Below are positions 1-8,641 of a DNA stretch of 29,850 nucleotides, in pieces. Source of the DNA: an uncultured Oscillospiraceae bacterium (lineage in GTDB: Bacteria; Bacillota; Clostridia; Oscillospirales; Oscillospiraceae). The DNA is taken from NCBI GenBank assembly GCA_934561175.1, contig CAKTFW010000016.1, forward strand, positions 1 through 29,850, in the 5' to 3' direction. The notes beneath the pieces are model-generated. The model was not told where the DNA came from. It searched no databases and was given only the letters and a program-made list of their open reading frames with translations. Each line of letters starts with the position of its first letter. Position 1 is the stretch's first letter. Both the position numbers and the translations under genes were made by a program.

Positions 1-103
1 TTTTGTGCTTTTTCCGCTTGTTTCCAGTTCGCATCGGGCAGCTGTTTCGCAAACATAGATAGAAGAATAGATAGAGATCATACCGAATAAGAGTGTGAAA
101 GAA

Positions 104-1957
104 ATGAGTATATTGGAATCGCTGAACTGTCGGGACGACCTGAATGCACTCAGCTGGAAACAGGATGAGCAGCTTTGCGGGGAGATTCGGCAGTTTTTAA
201 TCGAACATGTTGCGCGTACAGGCGGTCATCTGGCATCCAATCTTGGCGTTGTGGAACTGACCGTGGCAATCCACAAGGTGTTTGATACAAGCCGGGACAG
301 GCTGGTATTTGATGTTGGTCATCAGGCGTATGTGCATAAATTGCTGACCGGAAGGCGCGAGGCGTTCGACCATCTGCGCAGCTTTGGCGGAATTGCGGGA
401 TTTCCAAAGCCGTCTGAGAGCTGCCATGATGCGTTTATTGCCGGACATGCCTCCGGTGCGGTCTCTGCAGCGCTCGGCATGGCGCGTGCGGCGCGGCTGC
501 AGGGGGAAAACTATACGGCAATTGCGCTCCTGGGAGACGGTGCGTTGACCGGCGGCCTGGCATTTGAGGGACTCTCTGATGCCGGTGCCAGCGGAGAGCC
601 GCTGATTGTGATCCTGAACGACAATAATATGTCGATTACCCACAATGTGGGAGGAATCGCCAATCTTTTAGGCCGACTGCGATTGAAACCAAGCTACCTT
701 GGCTTCAAAAAGATTTTTCACCATGTGACTCAGGTTATACCGGGTGGAAGAGCGATTGATCAGATTGTCCATAAAGCCAAGGAGAAGATTAAAACGGCAT
801 TGTTGGGCCGCACCATCTTTGAAGAACTGGGCTTTATTTATTATGGTCCGGCGGATGGACATAATTTAAAGCAGCTGACACAGCTGCTGGAAGAAGCAAA
901 ACGGCAGCGAAAACCGGTATTGATCCATGTACTGACCAAAAAGGGAAAGGGTTACGAACCTGCGGAGCGGAATCCGGATCAATTCCATGGTGTTGGGCCG
1001 TTTGATCCCAAAACCGGTTTGTTGCGGAAGCATTCTGAACCAGGTTTTGCGGAGGTTTTCGGTCAGCAGCTGTGCGCACTGGCAGAAGAGAATTCGAAGA
1101 TCTGTGCGATTACGGCGGCAATGCAACAGGGAACCGGTTTGACACCGTTTTCCAAAAAGTTTCCACAGCGCTTTTTTGATGTGGGAATTGCAGAAGAGCA
1201 CGCAGTGGTTATGGCTGCCGGGATGGCAGCACAGGGAATAGTTCCGGTGGTAGCCATCTATTCCACTTTTTTGCAGCGGGCTTATGATATGCTGCTGCAA
1301 GAAGTTGCGCTGCAGAAGCTTCATGTTGTCCTTGCCGTAGACCGTGCAGGCCTTGTTGGAGAGGACGGGGAAACACACCATGGCGTCTTTGATGTGGCGT
1401 ATCTCCGGCAGATTACAGGGATTACAGTGTACTGTCCGGCGAGTTTTGCAGAGCTGCGGCAAATGTTGGAGTTTGCGATTGGTGCAGCAGGGCCGGTGGC
1501 AATCCGCTATCCGCGCGGCGGCGAGGGTCGTTATCGGCTGTGGAGCAAAATACCGCTTTTGAAGGCCGGAACAGACATTACCTTGGTCACCTATGGCACC
1601 ATGATTAATTCTGTACTGGATTGTGCGGACTTGTTGGAAGCGCAGGGAATTTCGGCAGAGGTTTTAAAATTGCCGACGATTGCACCGCTGGATTTGGATG
1701 CGGTATGTGAATCGGTGAAGAAAACCGGGGGCCTTCTGGTGGCGGAAGAGACTGCAGAGCAGGGTTGTGTTGGAAGGGATTTGTTAGCTGCGCTGGAGCA
1801 GCGTGGAATTGCTGCAAGAACGCGCCTGTGTAATCTTGGCAGCGGAATTGTAACCCACGGGAAAGTGGATATTTTGATGGAAACACTGCAGCTGGATGGC
1901 GCATCCCTGGCGCAAGCTGCAAGGGAGGTGCTGAAGGATGAGCAAGCAGCGGATTGA
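104..1957 (+). CDS. dxs: 1-deoxy-D-xylulose-5-phosphate synthase
   Basis: First enzyme of the MEP isoprenoid pathway: it condenses pyruvate and glyceraldehyde 3-phosphate with thiamine diphosphate in the cytosol. Numbered from the ATG at 104 (617 aa, the usual length), the sequence shows the substrate His pair H42 (TGGHLASN) and H73 (VGHQAYVHK), the diphosphate-binding GDGALTGG at 144-151 with LNDN at 171-174, and the catalytic-Glu motif IAEEHAV near 362-368. The end carries the transketolase C-terminal domain after AIRYPRGG. A GTG at 95 in the same frame would add three residues. I prefer the ATG because family members usually begin near MSILE; neither start has a strong ribosome site. It heads a packed run with tlyA, nadK, argR and recN, an order also found in Bacillus downstream of xseB/ispA. 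The promoter is not in the window. Confidence 0.96.
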   Translation: MSILESLNCRDDLNALSWKQDEQLCGEIRQFLIEHVARTGGHLASNLGVVELTVAIHKVFDTSRDRLVFDVGHQAYVHKLLTGRREAFDHLRSFGGIAGFPKPSESCHDAFIAGHASGAVSAALGMARAARLQGENYTAIALLGDGALTGGLAFEGLSDAGASGEPLIVILNDNNMSITHNVGGIANLLGRLRLKPSYLGFKKIFHHVTQVIPGGRAIDQIVHKAKEKIKTALLGRTIFEELGFIYYGPADGHNLKQLTQLLEEAKRQRKPVLIHVLTKKGKGYEPAERNPDQFHGVGPFDPKTGLLRKHSEPGFAEVFGQQLCALAEENSKICAITAAMQQGTGLTPFSKKFPQRFFDVGIAEEHAVVMAAGMAAQGIVPVVAIYSTFLQRAYDMLLQEVALQKLHVVLAVDRAGLVGEDGETHHGVFDVAYLRQITGITVYCPASFAELRQMLEFAIGAAGPVAIRYPRGGEGRYRLWSKIPLLKAGTDITLVTYGTMINSVLDCADLLEAQGISAEVLKLPTIAPLDLDAVCESVKKTGGLLVAEETAEQGCVGRDLLAALEQRGIAARTRLCNLGSGIVTHGKVDILMETLQLDGASLAQAAREVLKDEQAAD

Positions 1958-2741
1958 TCTGATGATGTTGGAACAGGGCTTGGCAGAGAGCCGGGAAAAA
2001 GCGCGTGCGCTGATTATGAGCGGGGAAGTATTTGTAGACGGACAGCGGGTGGACAAGCCCGGTACATCTATTGCTGTGGATGCAAAGATTGAAGTGCGGG
2101 GAAATCCATGCCCCTATGTCAGTCGTGGCGGACTGAAGCTGGAGAAAGCGCTGCGCTTCTTTGGCGTTGATCCTACTGGCTATGTTTGCAGCGATTCCGG
2201 TGCCTCGACCGGCGGCTTTACAGACTGTCTGCTCCAGCAAGGAGCAAAGAAAGTATTTGCGATTGATGTTGGTTACGGCCAGCTTGCCTGGAAAATTCGC
2301 AATGATCCGCGTGTTGTTACAATGGAGCGGACGAATATTCGTTATGTGACACCGGAACAGTTGGGTGAACCGTTGGATCTTTCCGTTGTGGATGTTTCTT
2401 TTATCTCCTTGAAGCTGGTACTTCCGGTGGTTTTACAGTTATTGAAGCCGGAAGGCCAGGTGCTCTGCTTGATCAAACCGCAGTTTGAGGCCGGCAAGGA
2501 GAAAGTCGGAAAAAAAGGCGTGGTGCGTGATCCGGCGGTACATTTGGAAGTTTTGCAGAATTTTGTAAAGACTGTAGCAGAAATTGGTTTTACGATTCGA
2601 AATTTGACTTTTTCTCCGGTCAAAGGCCCAGAGGGGAATATTGAGTTTCTGGCACACTTGACAGCTGGCAATGCCGAATCGTCTATTCCAGATCTGGCAC
2701 TGCTAGTAGAGCGGGCGCATCAGACCCTGAAAGGGGATTGA
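1938..2741 (+). CDS. tlyA: TlyA family rRNA 2'-O-methyltransferase (hemolysin-A-like)
   Basis: This is a 267 aa protein with an N-terminal S4 RNA-binding domain (about residues 3-62, with ALIMSGEVFVDGQRV) and an FtsJ-type Rossmann methyltransferase domain. The SAM-binding region is DSGASTGGFTDCLL, followed by AIDVGYGQLAWKIR. Family members methylate ribose 2'-O positions in 16S/23S rRNA, and some were historically called hemolysins; the methyltransferase role is the safer assignment. The ATG overlaps the end of dxs by 20 bases and follows a GGGAGGTG ribosome site, so translation is probably coupled. It sits between dxs and nadK as in many Firmicutes. In Bacillus the equivalent is yqxC. Confidence 0.92.
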   Translation: MSKQRIDLMMLEQGLAESREKARALIMSGEVFVDGQRVDKPGTSIAVDAKIEVRGNPCPYVSRGGLKLEKALRFFGVDPTGYVCSDSGASTGGFTDCLLQQGAKKVFAIDVGYGQLAWKIRNDPRVVTMERTNIRYVTPEQLGEPLDLSVVDVSFISLKLVLPVVLQLLKPEGQVLCLIKPQFEAGKEKVGKKGVVRDPAVHLEVLQNFVKTVAEIGFTIRNLTFSPVKGPEGNIEFLAHLTAGNAESSIPDLALLVERAHQTLKGD

Positions 2742-2743
2742 AT

Positions 2744-3607
2744 ATGAAACGAATTCTCATTACGCCGAACCCGTATCGGGACAAGAGCTTTCAATATGCA
2801 CTGGAAGCGGAAATGGTTCTGAAAGAAGCCGGAATTGACACGCGAATTTGCCTCCCCTTTGGCGTTGATCGGAATTTAGATTATCCCAAACAAATTCAGT
2901 TTTTTAATTTGGAAAACGCGATGAAAAAAGCGGAGTTGCTGATCTGCTTTGGTGGAGATGGTACAATCCTTCATGCGGCGAAGCTGGCGTCAGAAAACGA
3001 TCTTCCGATTCTCGGCGTCAATTTGGGAAAAGTTGGTTTTATGGCGGAACTTGAGGTAAGCGAACTGCAGCAGCTCCGCCGGTTGGCAGAAGATGACTTT
3101 CGTACGGAATTGCGTATGATGATGGAAGTATCAGTAGAGCGCAATGGAAAACAAATCTACTATGATACCGCGTTAAATGATGCGGTGATTACCAAAGGCG
3201 CTGTGGCGCGGGTTGTTCAAATGAATGTGCAGTGTGATCATGTGGACGCCTGCGATATTTCCGGGGACGGGGTGATTATTTCAACACCGACCGGCTCCAC
3301 AGCTTACTCCATGGCGGCTGGCGGCCCAATCGTGGAGCCAACAGCCCGTAATTTAATTATTACACCAATCTGTGCCCATGCGCTGCAGGCAAAATCCATT
3401 GTACTATCCGACCAGCGTGTTGTAACGGTACGGATTGGTCGGATTGGCCGCAAAAACGCATATCTATCTGCAGATGGTGGGAAAGCATTCCGCTTGGAAG
3501 CAAACGATGTTGTGACTGTTCAGGCAGCAAAACGGGGAATTCAGCTGGTACGGTTGAAAAATACAAGCTTTTATGAGCGGATCAACCAGAAATTGCGTGT
3601 GAGGTGA
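2744..3607 (+). CDS. nadK: NAD kinase
   Basis: Phosphorylates NAD to NADP using ATP or polyphosphate. From the ATG at 2744 the protein is 287 aa. It carries the GGDGT signature at 70-74, the NDAVI motif in the middle, and the glycine-rich SGDGVIISTPTGSTAYSMAAG region that binds NAD and closes the active site. An in-frame TTG at 2738 overlaps the tlyA stop, but the ATG is better placed after AAGGGGATTG (2731-2740). It lies 2 bases after tlyA. The nadK stop overlaps the ribosome site of argR, so the three genes look translationally linked. Confidence 0.95.
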   Translation: MKRILITPNPYRDKSFQYALEAEMVLKEAGIDTRICLPFGVDRNLDYPKQIQFFNLENAMKKAELLICFGGDGTILHAAKLASENDLPILGVNLGKVGFMAELEVSELQQLRRLAEDDFRTELRMMMEVSVERNGKQIYYDTALNDAVITKGAVARVVQMNVQCDHVDACDISGDGVIISTPTGSTAYSMAAGGPIVEPTARNLIITPICAHALQAKSIVLSDQRVVTVRIGRIGRKNAYLSADGGKAFRLEANDVVTVQAAKRGIQLVRLKNTSFYERINQKLRVR

Positions 3608-3611
3608 GAGG

Positions 3612-4067
3612 ATGAAATCAAAGCGACAGTCCATGATCCTGGAGATTATTGGCAGCAAGGATATTGAAACACAGGAACAGTTATTGGATGAGTTGCAGCA
3701 GCGCGGCCTGGTCAGTACGCAGGCGACAATTTCCAGGGACATTAAGGAACTGCGAATTGTGAAAGAGCTGACGCATAATGGAATGTATCGATATACTTCT
3801 TCTCTCAAAGAGGCAACCGGCGCTTTTTCTGCAAAGTTGAATACCATTTTTCGGGAATGCGTGACCTCTTATGATGCTGCGCAAAATTTGGTGGTTATTA
3901 AAACCTTACCGGGACTCGCCTCTGCGGCCTGTTCTGCAGTGGACAGTATGAAAATGAATCAAGTGGTTGGCACCTTGGCCGGTGATGATACCGGGGTGCT
4001 CATTATGCGGGACAGTGCGGCGGCGGCGGACTTCTGCGCGCAGATTAAACGACTGTTTCGGGACTGA
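3612..4067 (+). CDS. argR: Arginine repressor ArgR/AhrC
   Basis: This 151 aa protein is an arginine-responsive DNA-binding regulator that normally represses arginine biosynthesis and activates catabolism as a hexamer. The N-terminal winged helix contains LVSTQATISRDIKELRIVK (about residues 33-51), the typical ArgR recognition helix. The C-terminal oligomerization and arginine-binding domain has VGTLAGDDTGVLIMRD, where the paired Asp residues normally contact arginine. The ribosome site is formed by the nadK terminal sequence GAGGTGAGAGG. No arginine genes lie in the window; its position between nadK and recN is the standard Firmicute arrangement and does not indicate local targets. I saw no obvious ARG box in front of the operon genes here. 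Confidence 0.94.
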   Translation: MKSKRQSMILEIIGSKDIETQEQLLDELQQRGLVSTQATISRDIKELRIVKELTHNGMYRYTSSLKEATGAFSAKLNTIFRECVTSYDAAQNLVVIKTLPGLASAACSAVDSMKMNQVVGTLAGDDTGVLIMRDSAAAADFCAQIKRLFRD

Positions 4068-4078
4068 GAGGTGCAATC

Positions 4079-5731
4079 ATGCTGACAACGCTGCATATTG
4101 AAAATATTGCGGTTATTGAACAGGCGGATATTGACTTTGCTCGTGGATTCCATGTACTGACAGGTGAAACGGGTGCAGGTAAATCGATTGTAATCGACGC
4201 GATCAGTGCCATTCTCGGTGAGCGAGCCTATCGGGAATCCATTCGTACAGGCGCCAATAAGGCGACGGTACGGGCAGTATTTTCTGAGGTTCCGGAATAT
4301 GATTGGTTTTCGGCCAATGGAGTGGATTACAGCGGTGGTGAGGTCCTGGTTCAGCGGGAGCTGTATGCCGATGGGAAAAATATTTGCCGTGTCAATGGGG
4401 TACCGGTGACCGTTACCATTCTGCGTCAGCTTGGTGCACAGCTCATCAGTATCCACGGCCAACATGATTCGCAGCAGCTGTTTGATGAGAATACGCATCT
4501 GCAATTTTTGGATTTATATGCGGCAGACGGTTTGGAGCGAGAGCATTATGAGGCTGCGTACAGCGTAGTGCAGCAGCTGCGTGAAGAGATTGCCAGACTG
4601 TCTATGGATGAAAGTGAAAAACTGCGGCGGACAGAAATGCTGAAGCATCAGGTTGCGGAGATTGAGCGGGCTGCGCTGAAACCAGGAGAAGAGGATAGGC
4701 TGGAAGAACGCCGGAAGCTGCTGCAGAATGCGGAAAAGTGGATGTCTGGCCTGCATGGCGCGGCGGCGGCATTGGGCGGCGATGACGAATTTCCGGGTGC
4801 GGTGGCGATGTTGACAGACGCAGAGCGTCTGCTCGCAAAATTGGCGGATTATGGCGATTCTATCGCTGCGCTTCATACGCGAATCAAATCGTTGATGTAT
4901 GAAGCGGCGGATCTGAATGATGAGCTTCGAACGATGCAGCAGTCTTTTGAATTTTCTGGAGATGAACTGGAATCCGTGGAATCCCGGCTGGACATCATCT
5001 ATCGTCTGCGCAAAAAATATGGCAATACAACACAGGAAATTTTAGATTATTGCGAAGCAGCAAAAAAAGAACTCGATGAAATGGAATTTGCGGGCGACCG
5101 GCTGGAAAAACTGGGCGCTGCACTGGAGCACGCGCAGAAGGCTGCAGAAGAGGCTGCGCTTGACTTACGGAAATGCCGCGCGGAAGCTGCAGAGCGTTTG
5201 GAAGCACGAATCTGTACAGAGCTGCAGCAGCTGGATATGCCGAGCGTACGCTTTTCCTGCCAGTTTACAGAAATACCACTCAGTGCTTCTGGCATGGATG
5301 CGGTGCGTTTTTTGATGTCTGCCAACGCGGGCGAATCGCTCAAGCCTATGAGTAAGGTTGCCTCCGGTGGTGAGCTGGCCAGAATTATGCTGGCAATGAA
5401 GAATGTGCTGGCGGAACAGGATTCCATAGCTACTTTGATTTTTGACGAAGTGGACGCTGGAATTTCAGGGCGTGCGGCACAAAAGGTTGCCGAGAAGTTG
5501 CTGGCGGTTGCGAAGAATAAGCAGGTGCTCTGCGTGACACATCTTCCGCAGATTGCTGCAATGGCGGATGTGCATTATCTGATTTCCAAAGCCGAAATGG
5601 GCGGCCGTACCTATACCAGCGTCACGCCGCTGGATCGGGAGGGACGGAAGCACGAGTTGGCTCGCATGATCGGTGGTGCTGAGATTACAGAAATTACACT
5701 CCAGAGCGCGGAACAGATGCTTCGGTGTTGA
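4079..5731 (+). CDS. recN: DNA repair protein RecN
   Basis: This 550 aa SMC-like ATPase acts in double-strand break repair. Walker A is GETGAGKS at residues 29-36. The Q-loop region contains ISIHGQHDSQQL, a RecN hallmark. The middle is coiled coil rich in Glu, Leu and Arg (about 155-365). The C-terminal head has the ABC signature ASGGELARIMLA, Walker B TLIFDEVDAGISG and the His switch CVTHLPQIAAMAD. It follows argR by 11 bases with GAGAGGTG as ribosome site and is the last gene of the dxs operon: a new promoter begins only 16 bases after its stop. No clear terminator hairpin separates recN from that promoter, so read-through into the tyrS leader is possible. Confidence 0.96.
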   Translation: MLTTLHIENIAVIEQADIDFARGFHVLTGETGAGKSIVIDAISAILGERAYRESIRTGANKATVRAVFSEVPEYDWFSANGVDYSGGEVLVQRELYADGKNICRVNGVPVTVTILRQLGAQLISIHGQHDSQQLFDENTHLQFLDLYAADGLEREHYEAAYSVVQQLREEIARLSMDESEKLRRTEMLKHQVAEIERAALKPGEEDRLEERRKLLQNAEKWMSGLHGAAAALGGDDEFPGAVAMLTDAERLLAKLADYGDSIAALHTRIKSLMYEAADLNDELRTMQQSFEFSGDELESVESRLDIIYRLRKKYGNTTQEILDYCEAAKKELDEMEFAGDRLEKLGAALEHAQKAAEEAALDLRKCRAEAAERLEARICTELQQLDMPSVRFSCQFTEIPLSASGMDAVRFLMSANAGESLKPMSKVASGGELARIMLAMKNVLAEQDSIATLIFDEVDAGISGRAAQKVAEKLLAVAKNKQVLCVTHLPQIAAMADVHYLISKAEMGGRTYTSVTPLDREGRKHELARMIGGAEITEITLQSAEQMLRC

Positions 5732-5746
5732 TCTGCATTTTGATGG

Positions 5747-5775
5747 TTGACAATCCCTGCAGCCTTTGCTATAAT
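5747..5775 (+). promoter_or_regulatory. Consensus sigma-A promoter for tyrS
   Basis: A perfect TTGACA (5747-5752) and a perfect TATAAT (5770-5775) are separated by 17 bases. It starts 16 bases after the recN stop and drives the T-box leader; transcription should start near 5782. Confidence 0.9.
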
Positions 5776-5781
5776 CTGGCT

Positions 5782-6041
5782 ATATGTGATTGCAATGATG
5801 GGAAGAAGTAGTTCAGCACAGTCCCTTCAGAGAGCCCTTGGTTGGTGCAAAAGGGCAGGAATGGCGGAATGAATACATCCCGGAGCAGCTGCCTGAACGC
5901 GTAGCTAGTAGGGACAGTCGGGTGCGCCCGTTATTGCGCATGGGTTTTCCCGCTGAGGCGGCTTTTGCCGCGAACAGAGGTGGTACCGCGATCAAAGTCC
6001 ATCGCCCTCTGCTCCGTTTGGAGCAGAGGGCTTAGTTTTTT
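5782..6041 (+). promoter_or_regulatory. Tyrosyl T-box leader (tRNA-sensing riboswitch)
   Basis: The leader of tyrS senses uncharged tRNA-Tyr and switches between terminator and antiterminator. The conserved T-box AGAGGTGGTACCGCG is at 5976-5990 and pairs with the tRNA acceptor end through TGG. Stem I elements include GGAAGAAGTAG near 5801, AGAGAG near 5829-5834 and GGTTGGTGCAAAAGGG after it. The likely specifier codon is TAC at 5874-5876 (tyrosine) in GAATACATCCCGGAG, matching the downstream gene. The terminator hairpin pairs 6004-6015 with 6020-6031 (12 bp, GTTT loop) and is followed by a T-rich run to 6041. The T-box lies just upstream of this hairpin as expected for transcription attenuation. 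The specifier assignment is by position and motif, not by a folded model. Confidence 0.93.
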
Positions 6042-6059
6042 GCAAGGAGTTTGAGATAT

Positions 6060-7286
6060 TTGACACTGTACGACGAACTGGTAGCGCGCGGGTTGATTGC
6101 GCAGGTAACAAATGAGGATGAGATTAAAGCGCTCATCAATAACGGAAAAGCAACTTTTTATATTGGATTTGACCCGACAGCGGATTCGCTTCATGTGGGG
6201 CATTTCATGGCGCTTTGCCTGATGAAGCGGATGCAGATGGCGGGAAACCGGCCGATTGCTTTAATTGGCGGTGGCACCGCAATGATCGGCGATCCTTCCG
6301 GACGGACGGATATGCGCCAGATGATGACACCGGAGACCATTCAGCACAATTGCGACTGCTTCAAGAAACAGATGGAGCGGTTTATTGAGTTTGGCGAAGA
6401 TAAAGCGCTGATGGTCAACAACGCCGATTGGCTGTTGAAGCTGAACTATGTGGATTTTATCCGTGATATCGGCGCCTGCTTCTCGGTAAACAATATGCTG
6501 CGGGCAGAGTGTTTTAAGCAGCGGATGGAAAAGGGACTGAGCTTCCTGGAGTTCAACTACATGCCGATGCAGTCTTATGATTTCTACTATTTGTATCAGC
6601 ATTACGGCTGCAATATGCAGTTTGGTGGCAACGACCAGTGGTCAAATATGCTGGGTGGCACGGAGCTGATCCGTCGAAAGCTTGGCAAGGATGCGCACGC
6701 CATGACCATTACACTGTTGCTTAACTCAGAAGGAAAGAAAATGGGCAAAACGGCCTCTGGTGCAGTGTGGCTGGATCCGAATAAGACGAGCCCGTTTGAG
6801 TTTTATCAGTATTGGCGCAATGTGGAAGATGCGGATGTGCTTAAATGTATCCGGATGCTGACTTTTCTGCCTTTGGAGCAGATTGATGCGATGCAGGACT
6901 GGAAGGATGCAAAGCTGAATGAAGCAAAGGATATTCTGGCCCATGAGCTGACCAAACTGGTGCATGGTGAGGAAGAGGCGGAGAAGGCAAGAGCTGCATC
7001 AAAGGCGCTGTTTGGCGGCGGCGGTGCAGATGATGCCAATATGCCGACGACAACAATTCTGCCGGAACAACTGACAGATGGCAAAATCGGCGTGATTGAT
7101 TTGCTGGTTGCTTGCGGCCTGTGTTCCTCCAAGAGCGATGCTCGCCGGAATATTCAGCAGGGTGGCGTCTTTGTGAGTGATGAAAAAGTGAATGCCATTG
7201 ATGCGGTCGTTACAGATGCGCAGCTGCGCGATGGTGTGAAAATCCGGCGTGGTAAAAAAGCATTTAACAAGGCAATTCTTGGATGA
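6060..7286 (+). CDS. tyrS: Tyrosyl-tRNA synthetase (TTG start)
   Basis: Class I aminoacyl-tRNA synthetase charging tRNA-Tyr. From the TTG at 6060 it is 408 aa and begins MTLYDELVARGLI, like other TyrS proteins. The HIGH-type motif is HVGH (45-48), the KMSKS-type motif is KMGKT (227-231), and the tyrosine/ATP pocket includes GFDPTADSLH and GGNDQWSNM. The C-terminus is an S4-like RNA-binding domain (IGVIDLLVACGLCSSKSDARR onward). An in-frame TTG at 6051 lies only one base after AAGGAG (6044-6049), whereas 6060 sits 10 bases after it and gives the family's usual N-terminus; no ATG is available there. Expression is controlled by the T-box in front of it. Confidence 0.95.
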   Translation: MTLYDELVARGLIAQVTNEDEIKALINNGKATFYIGFDPTADSLHVGHFMALCLMKRMQMAGNRPIALIGGGTAMIGDPSGRTDMRQMMTPETIQHNCDCFKKQMERFIEFGEDKALMVNNADWLLKLNYVDFIRDIGACFSVNNMLRAECFKQRMEKGLSFLEFNYMPMQSYDFYYLYQHYGCNMQFGGNDQWSNMLGGTELIRRKLGKDAHAMTITLLLNSEGKKMGKTASGAVWLDPNKTSPFEFYQYWRNVEDADVLKCIRMLTFLPLEQIDAMQDWKDAKLNEAKDILAHELTKLVHGEEEAEKARAASKALFGGGGADDANMPTTTILPEQLTDGKIGVIDLLVACGLCSSKSDARRNIQQGGVFVSDEKVNAIDAVVTDAQLRDGVKIRRGKKAFNKAILG

Positions 7287-7289
7287 TAG

Positions 7290-7335
7290 AAAAAAGGACC
7301 GTTCCTGAGAATGTTCAGGAACGGTCCTTTTTTAT
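7290..7335. terminator. Bidirectional intrinsic terminator between tyrS and the lysine operon
   Basis: A long perfect hairpin, 7291-7308 paired with 7314-7331, has A-rich sequence on its left and T-rich sequence on its right. It can stop transcription from both tyrS (+) and the convergent dap operon (-). Confidence 0.9.
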
Positions 7336-7349
7336 TTTTAAATGAAAAG

Positions 7350-7844
7350 TTATTCAAATGGGACTTCTTCCGGTGTTGGATCAAAGGATTTGCGGCAGAG
7401 CTCCAGTGCTTCTTCCAGATCGTGCTCCATCACCAGCAGAGAAATATCCACAGTGGAAGTGGTAATCATGTAAACCTGTACGCCAGCCTTGGAGAGCGTG
7501 GAAAATACACTGGCTGCAACGCCGGGCGTTTTCACCATGGCGGCATCAAAGAAATTGATCTTTGCGGCGCCATTCATAATATCGCAGCGCAGCTCCGGAT
7601 ATTTCGGCTTGAAGCTGTTGATCAGCGGCAGCAGGGTTCCGATGGAGTCGGAGGATAGGGTAAAGGAGATCCCAATGCTTCCGCCCTGCGGGGCTGTTTG
7701 ACTGATCATATCCAGATTGATGCCGCGATCAGAAATCGCAGTCAAAATTTCAGAAATGATTTGGCTGTCATGCGGGACAGAGGGGAGTGTGACAAGCGTA
7801 ATATTTGGACAATAAGTTACTTTAGAAATGGACTGATTAGGCAT
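7350..7844 (-). CDS. Free-standing ACT-domain protein resembling the aspartokinase regulatory tail
   Basis: This 164 aa protein has two ACT-like halves, about residues 10-85 and 90-160. The phrases ISDRGINLDMISQTAPQGG and KTPGVAASVFSTLSKAGVQVYMI correspond to the tandem ACT domains at the C-terminus of aspartokinases, which bind lysine or threonine. No kinase catalytic domain is present: the protein begins with MPNQSISKVTY. It is the last gene of the lysine-riboswitch operon and its ATG overlaps the end of dapB by 8 bases behind a strong AGGAGGAAG ribosome site. I infer an amino-acid-sensing regulatory role in the aspartate pathway, perhaps as a separate subunit partnering a catalytic aspartokinase. 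The ligand and partner cannot be told from sequence. Confidence 0.85.
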   Translation of the reverse strand: MPNQSISKVTYCPNITLVTLPSVPHDSQIISEILTAISDRGINLDMISQTAPQGGSIGISFTLSSDSIGTLLPLINSFKPKYPELRCDIMNGAAKINFFDAAMVKTPGVAASVFSTLSKAGVQVYMITTSTVDISLLVMEHDLEEALELCRKSFDPTPEEVPFE

Positions 7845-8607
7845 GGGATACTTCCTCCTGTACCAGATTTGTCATATTGTACATACCGGGCTGTTTATGT
7901 CCGGCCAGATAGATTGCTGCTTTGACGGCGCCATTTGCAAAGATCTGCCGAGAAAGTGCGGTATGTTTAATTTCAATCAATTCATCCGGGCCGGCGAAAA
8001 GTACCTCGTGTTCGCCAACGATGGTACCGCCGCGGACACTGCTGATACCGATCTCTTTTGGATCACGAGGGCGGCGTACGGATTCGCGCTCATAGATATA
8101 GGCTGCGTCGTAATCCACTGCAGAAGCGGCGGCGTCTGCAATCATAAGTGCGGTTCCACTGGGGGCATCGAGCTTTTTATTATGATGGCGTTCGATGATC
8201 TCAATATCATACCCGGACAAAATTTTGGCGGCAGAGCGGACAAGCTCCATCAGCACATTAATGCCCAGACTCATATTGGCAGATTTGAAAATTGGAATTT
8301 CCTGCGCTGTTTCCTGAATTTTTTCCAGCTGCTCATCGGAATAGCCGGTAGTTGCCAACACAATGCCGATTTTGCGCATTTTACAAAATTGCAGCAGGCC
8401 GTCCAGCGCCAGCGGAGAAGAAAAGTCAATCACAACATCAGCGTTGCCGGTATATTCCAACGGGTCGGCATAAACAGGAAAAGTATCCAGCTTTTGTGGG
8501 TTTGCATCAATTCCGGCAACGATGTGGACGGATGGCTCCTGCCGGCACAGCTCTGCCACGACTTTGCCCATCCGGCCATTGCAACCGGAAATTACAAGAT
8601 TGATCAT
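7837..8607 (-). CDS. dapB: 4-hydroxy-tetrahydrodipicolinate reductase
   Basis: Reduces the DapA product with NAD(P)H on the way to diaminopimelate and lysine. From the ATG at 8607 it is 256 aa, beginning MINLVISGCNGRMGKVV with the GxxGRMG nucleotide-binding motif. The catalytic and substrate region ERHHNKKLDAPSGTAL is intact, and the C-terminal fold includes the GEHEVLFAGPDELIEI and HTALSRQIFANGA motifs of the family. An upstream in-frame TTG (8616) would add MTQ, but the ATG gives the standard N-terminus. A short ATGAGTTGA lies just before it. It lies 34 bases downstream of dapA in the same operon. Confidence 0.95.
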   Translation of the reverse strand: MINLVISGCNGRMGKVVAELCRQEPSVHIVAGIDANPQKLDTFPVYADPLEYTGNADVVIDFSSPLALDGLLQFCKMRKIGIVLATTGYSDEQLEKIQETAQEIPIFKSANMSLGINVLMELVRSAAKILSGYDIEIIERHHNKKLDAPSGTALMIADAAASAVDYDAAYIYERESVRRPRDPKEIGISSVRGGTIVGEHEVLFAGPDELIEIKHTALSRQIFANGAVKAAIYLAGHKQPGMYNMTNLVQEEVSHA

Positions 8608-8641
8608 TTGGGTCAACTCATTTCTTTTGTAGCGTTACGGA

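Noticed and set aside
1..58. Possible divergent gene on the - strand starting with ATG at 58 (MFAKQLPDANWK...)
   Set aside because: Only 19 codons are visible, there is no clear ribosome site, and dxs is usually preceded by co-directional genes. It cannot be supported from this window.
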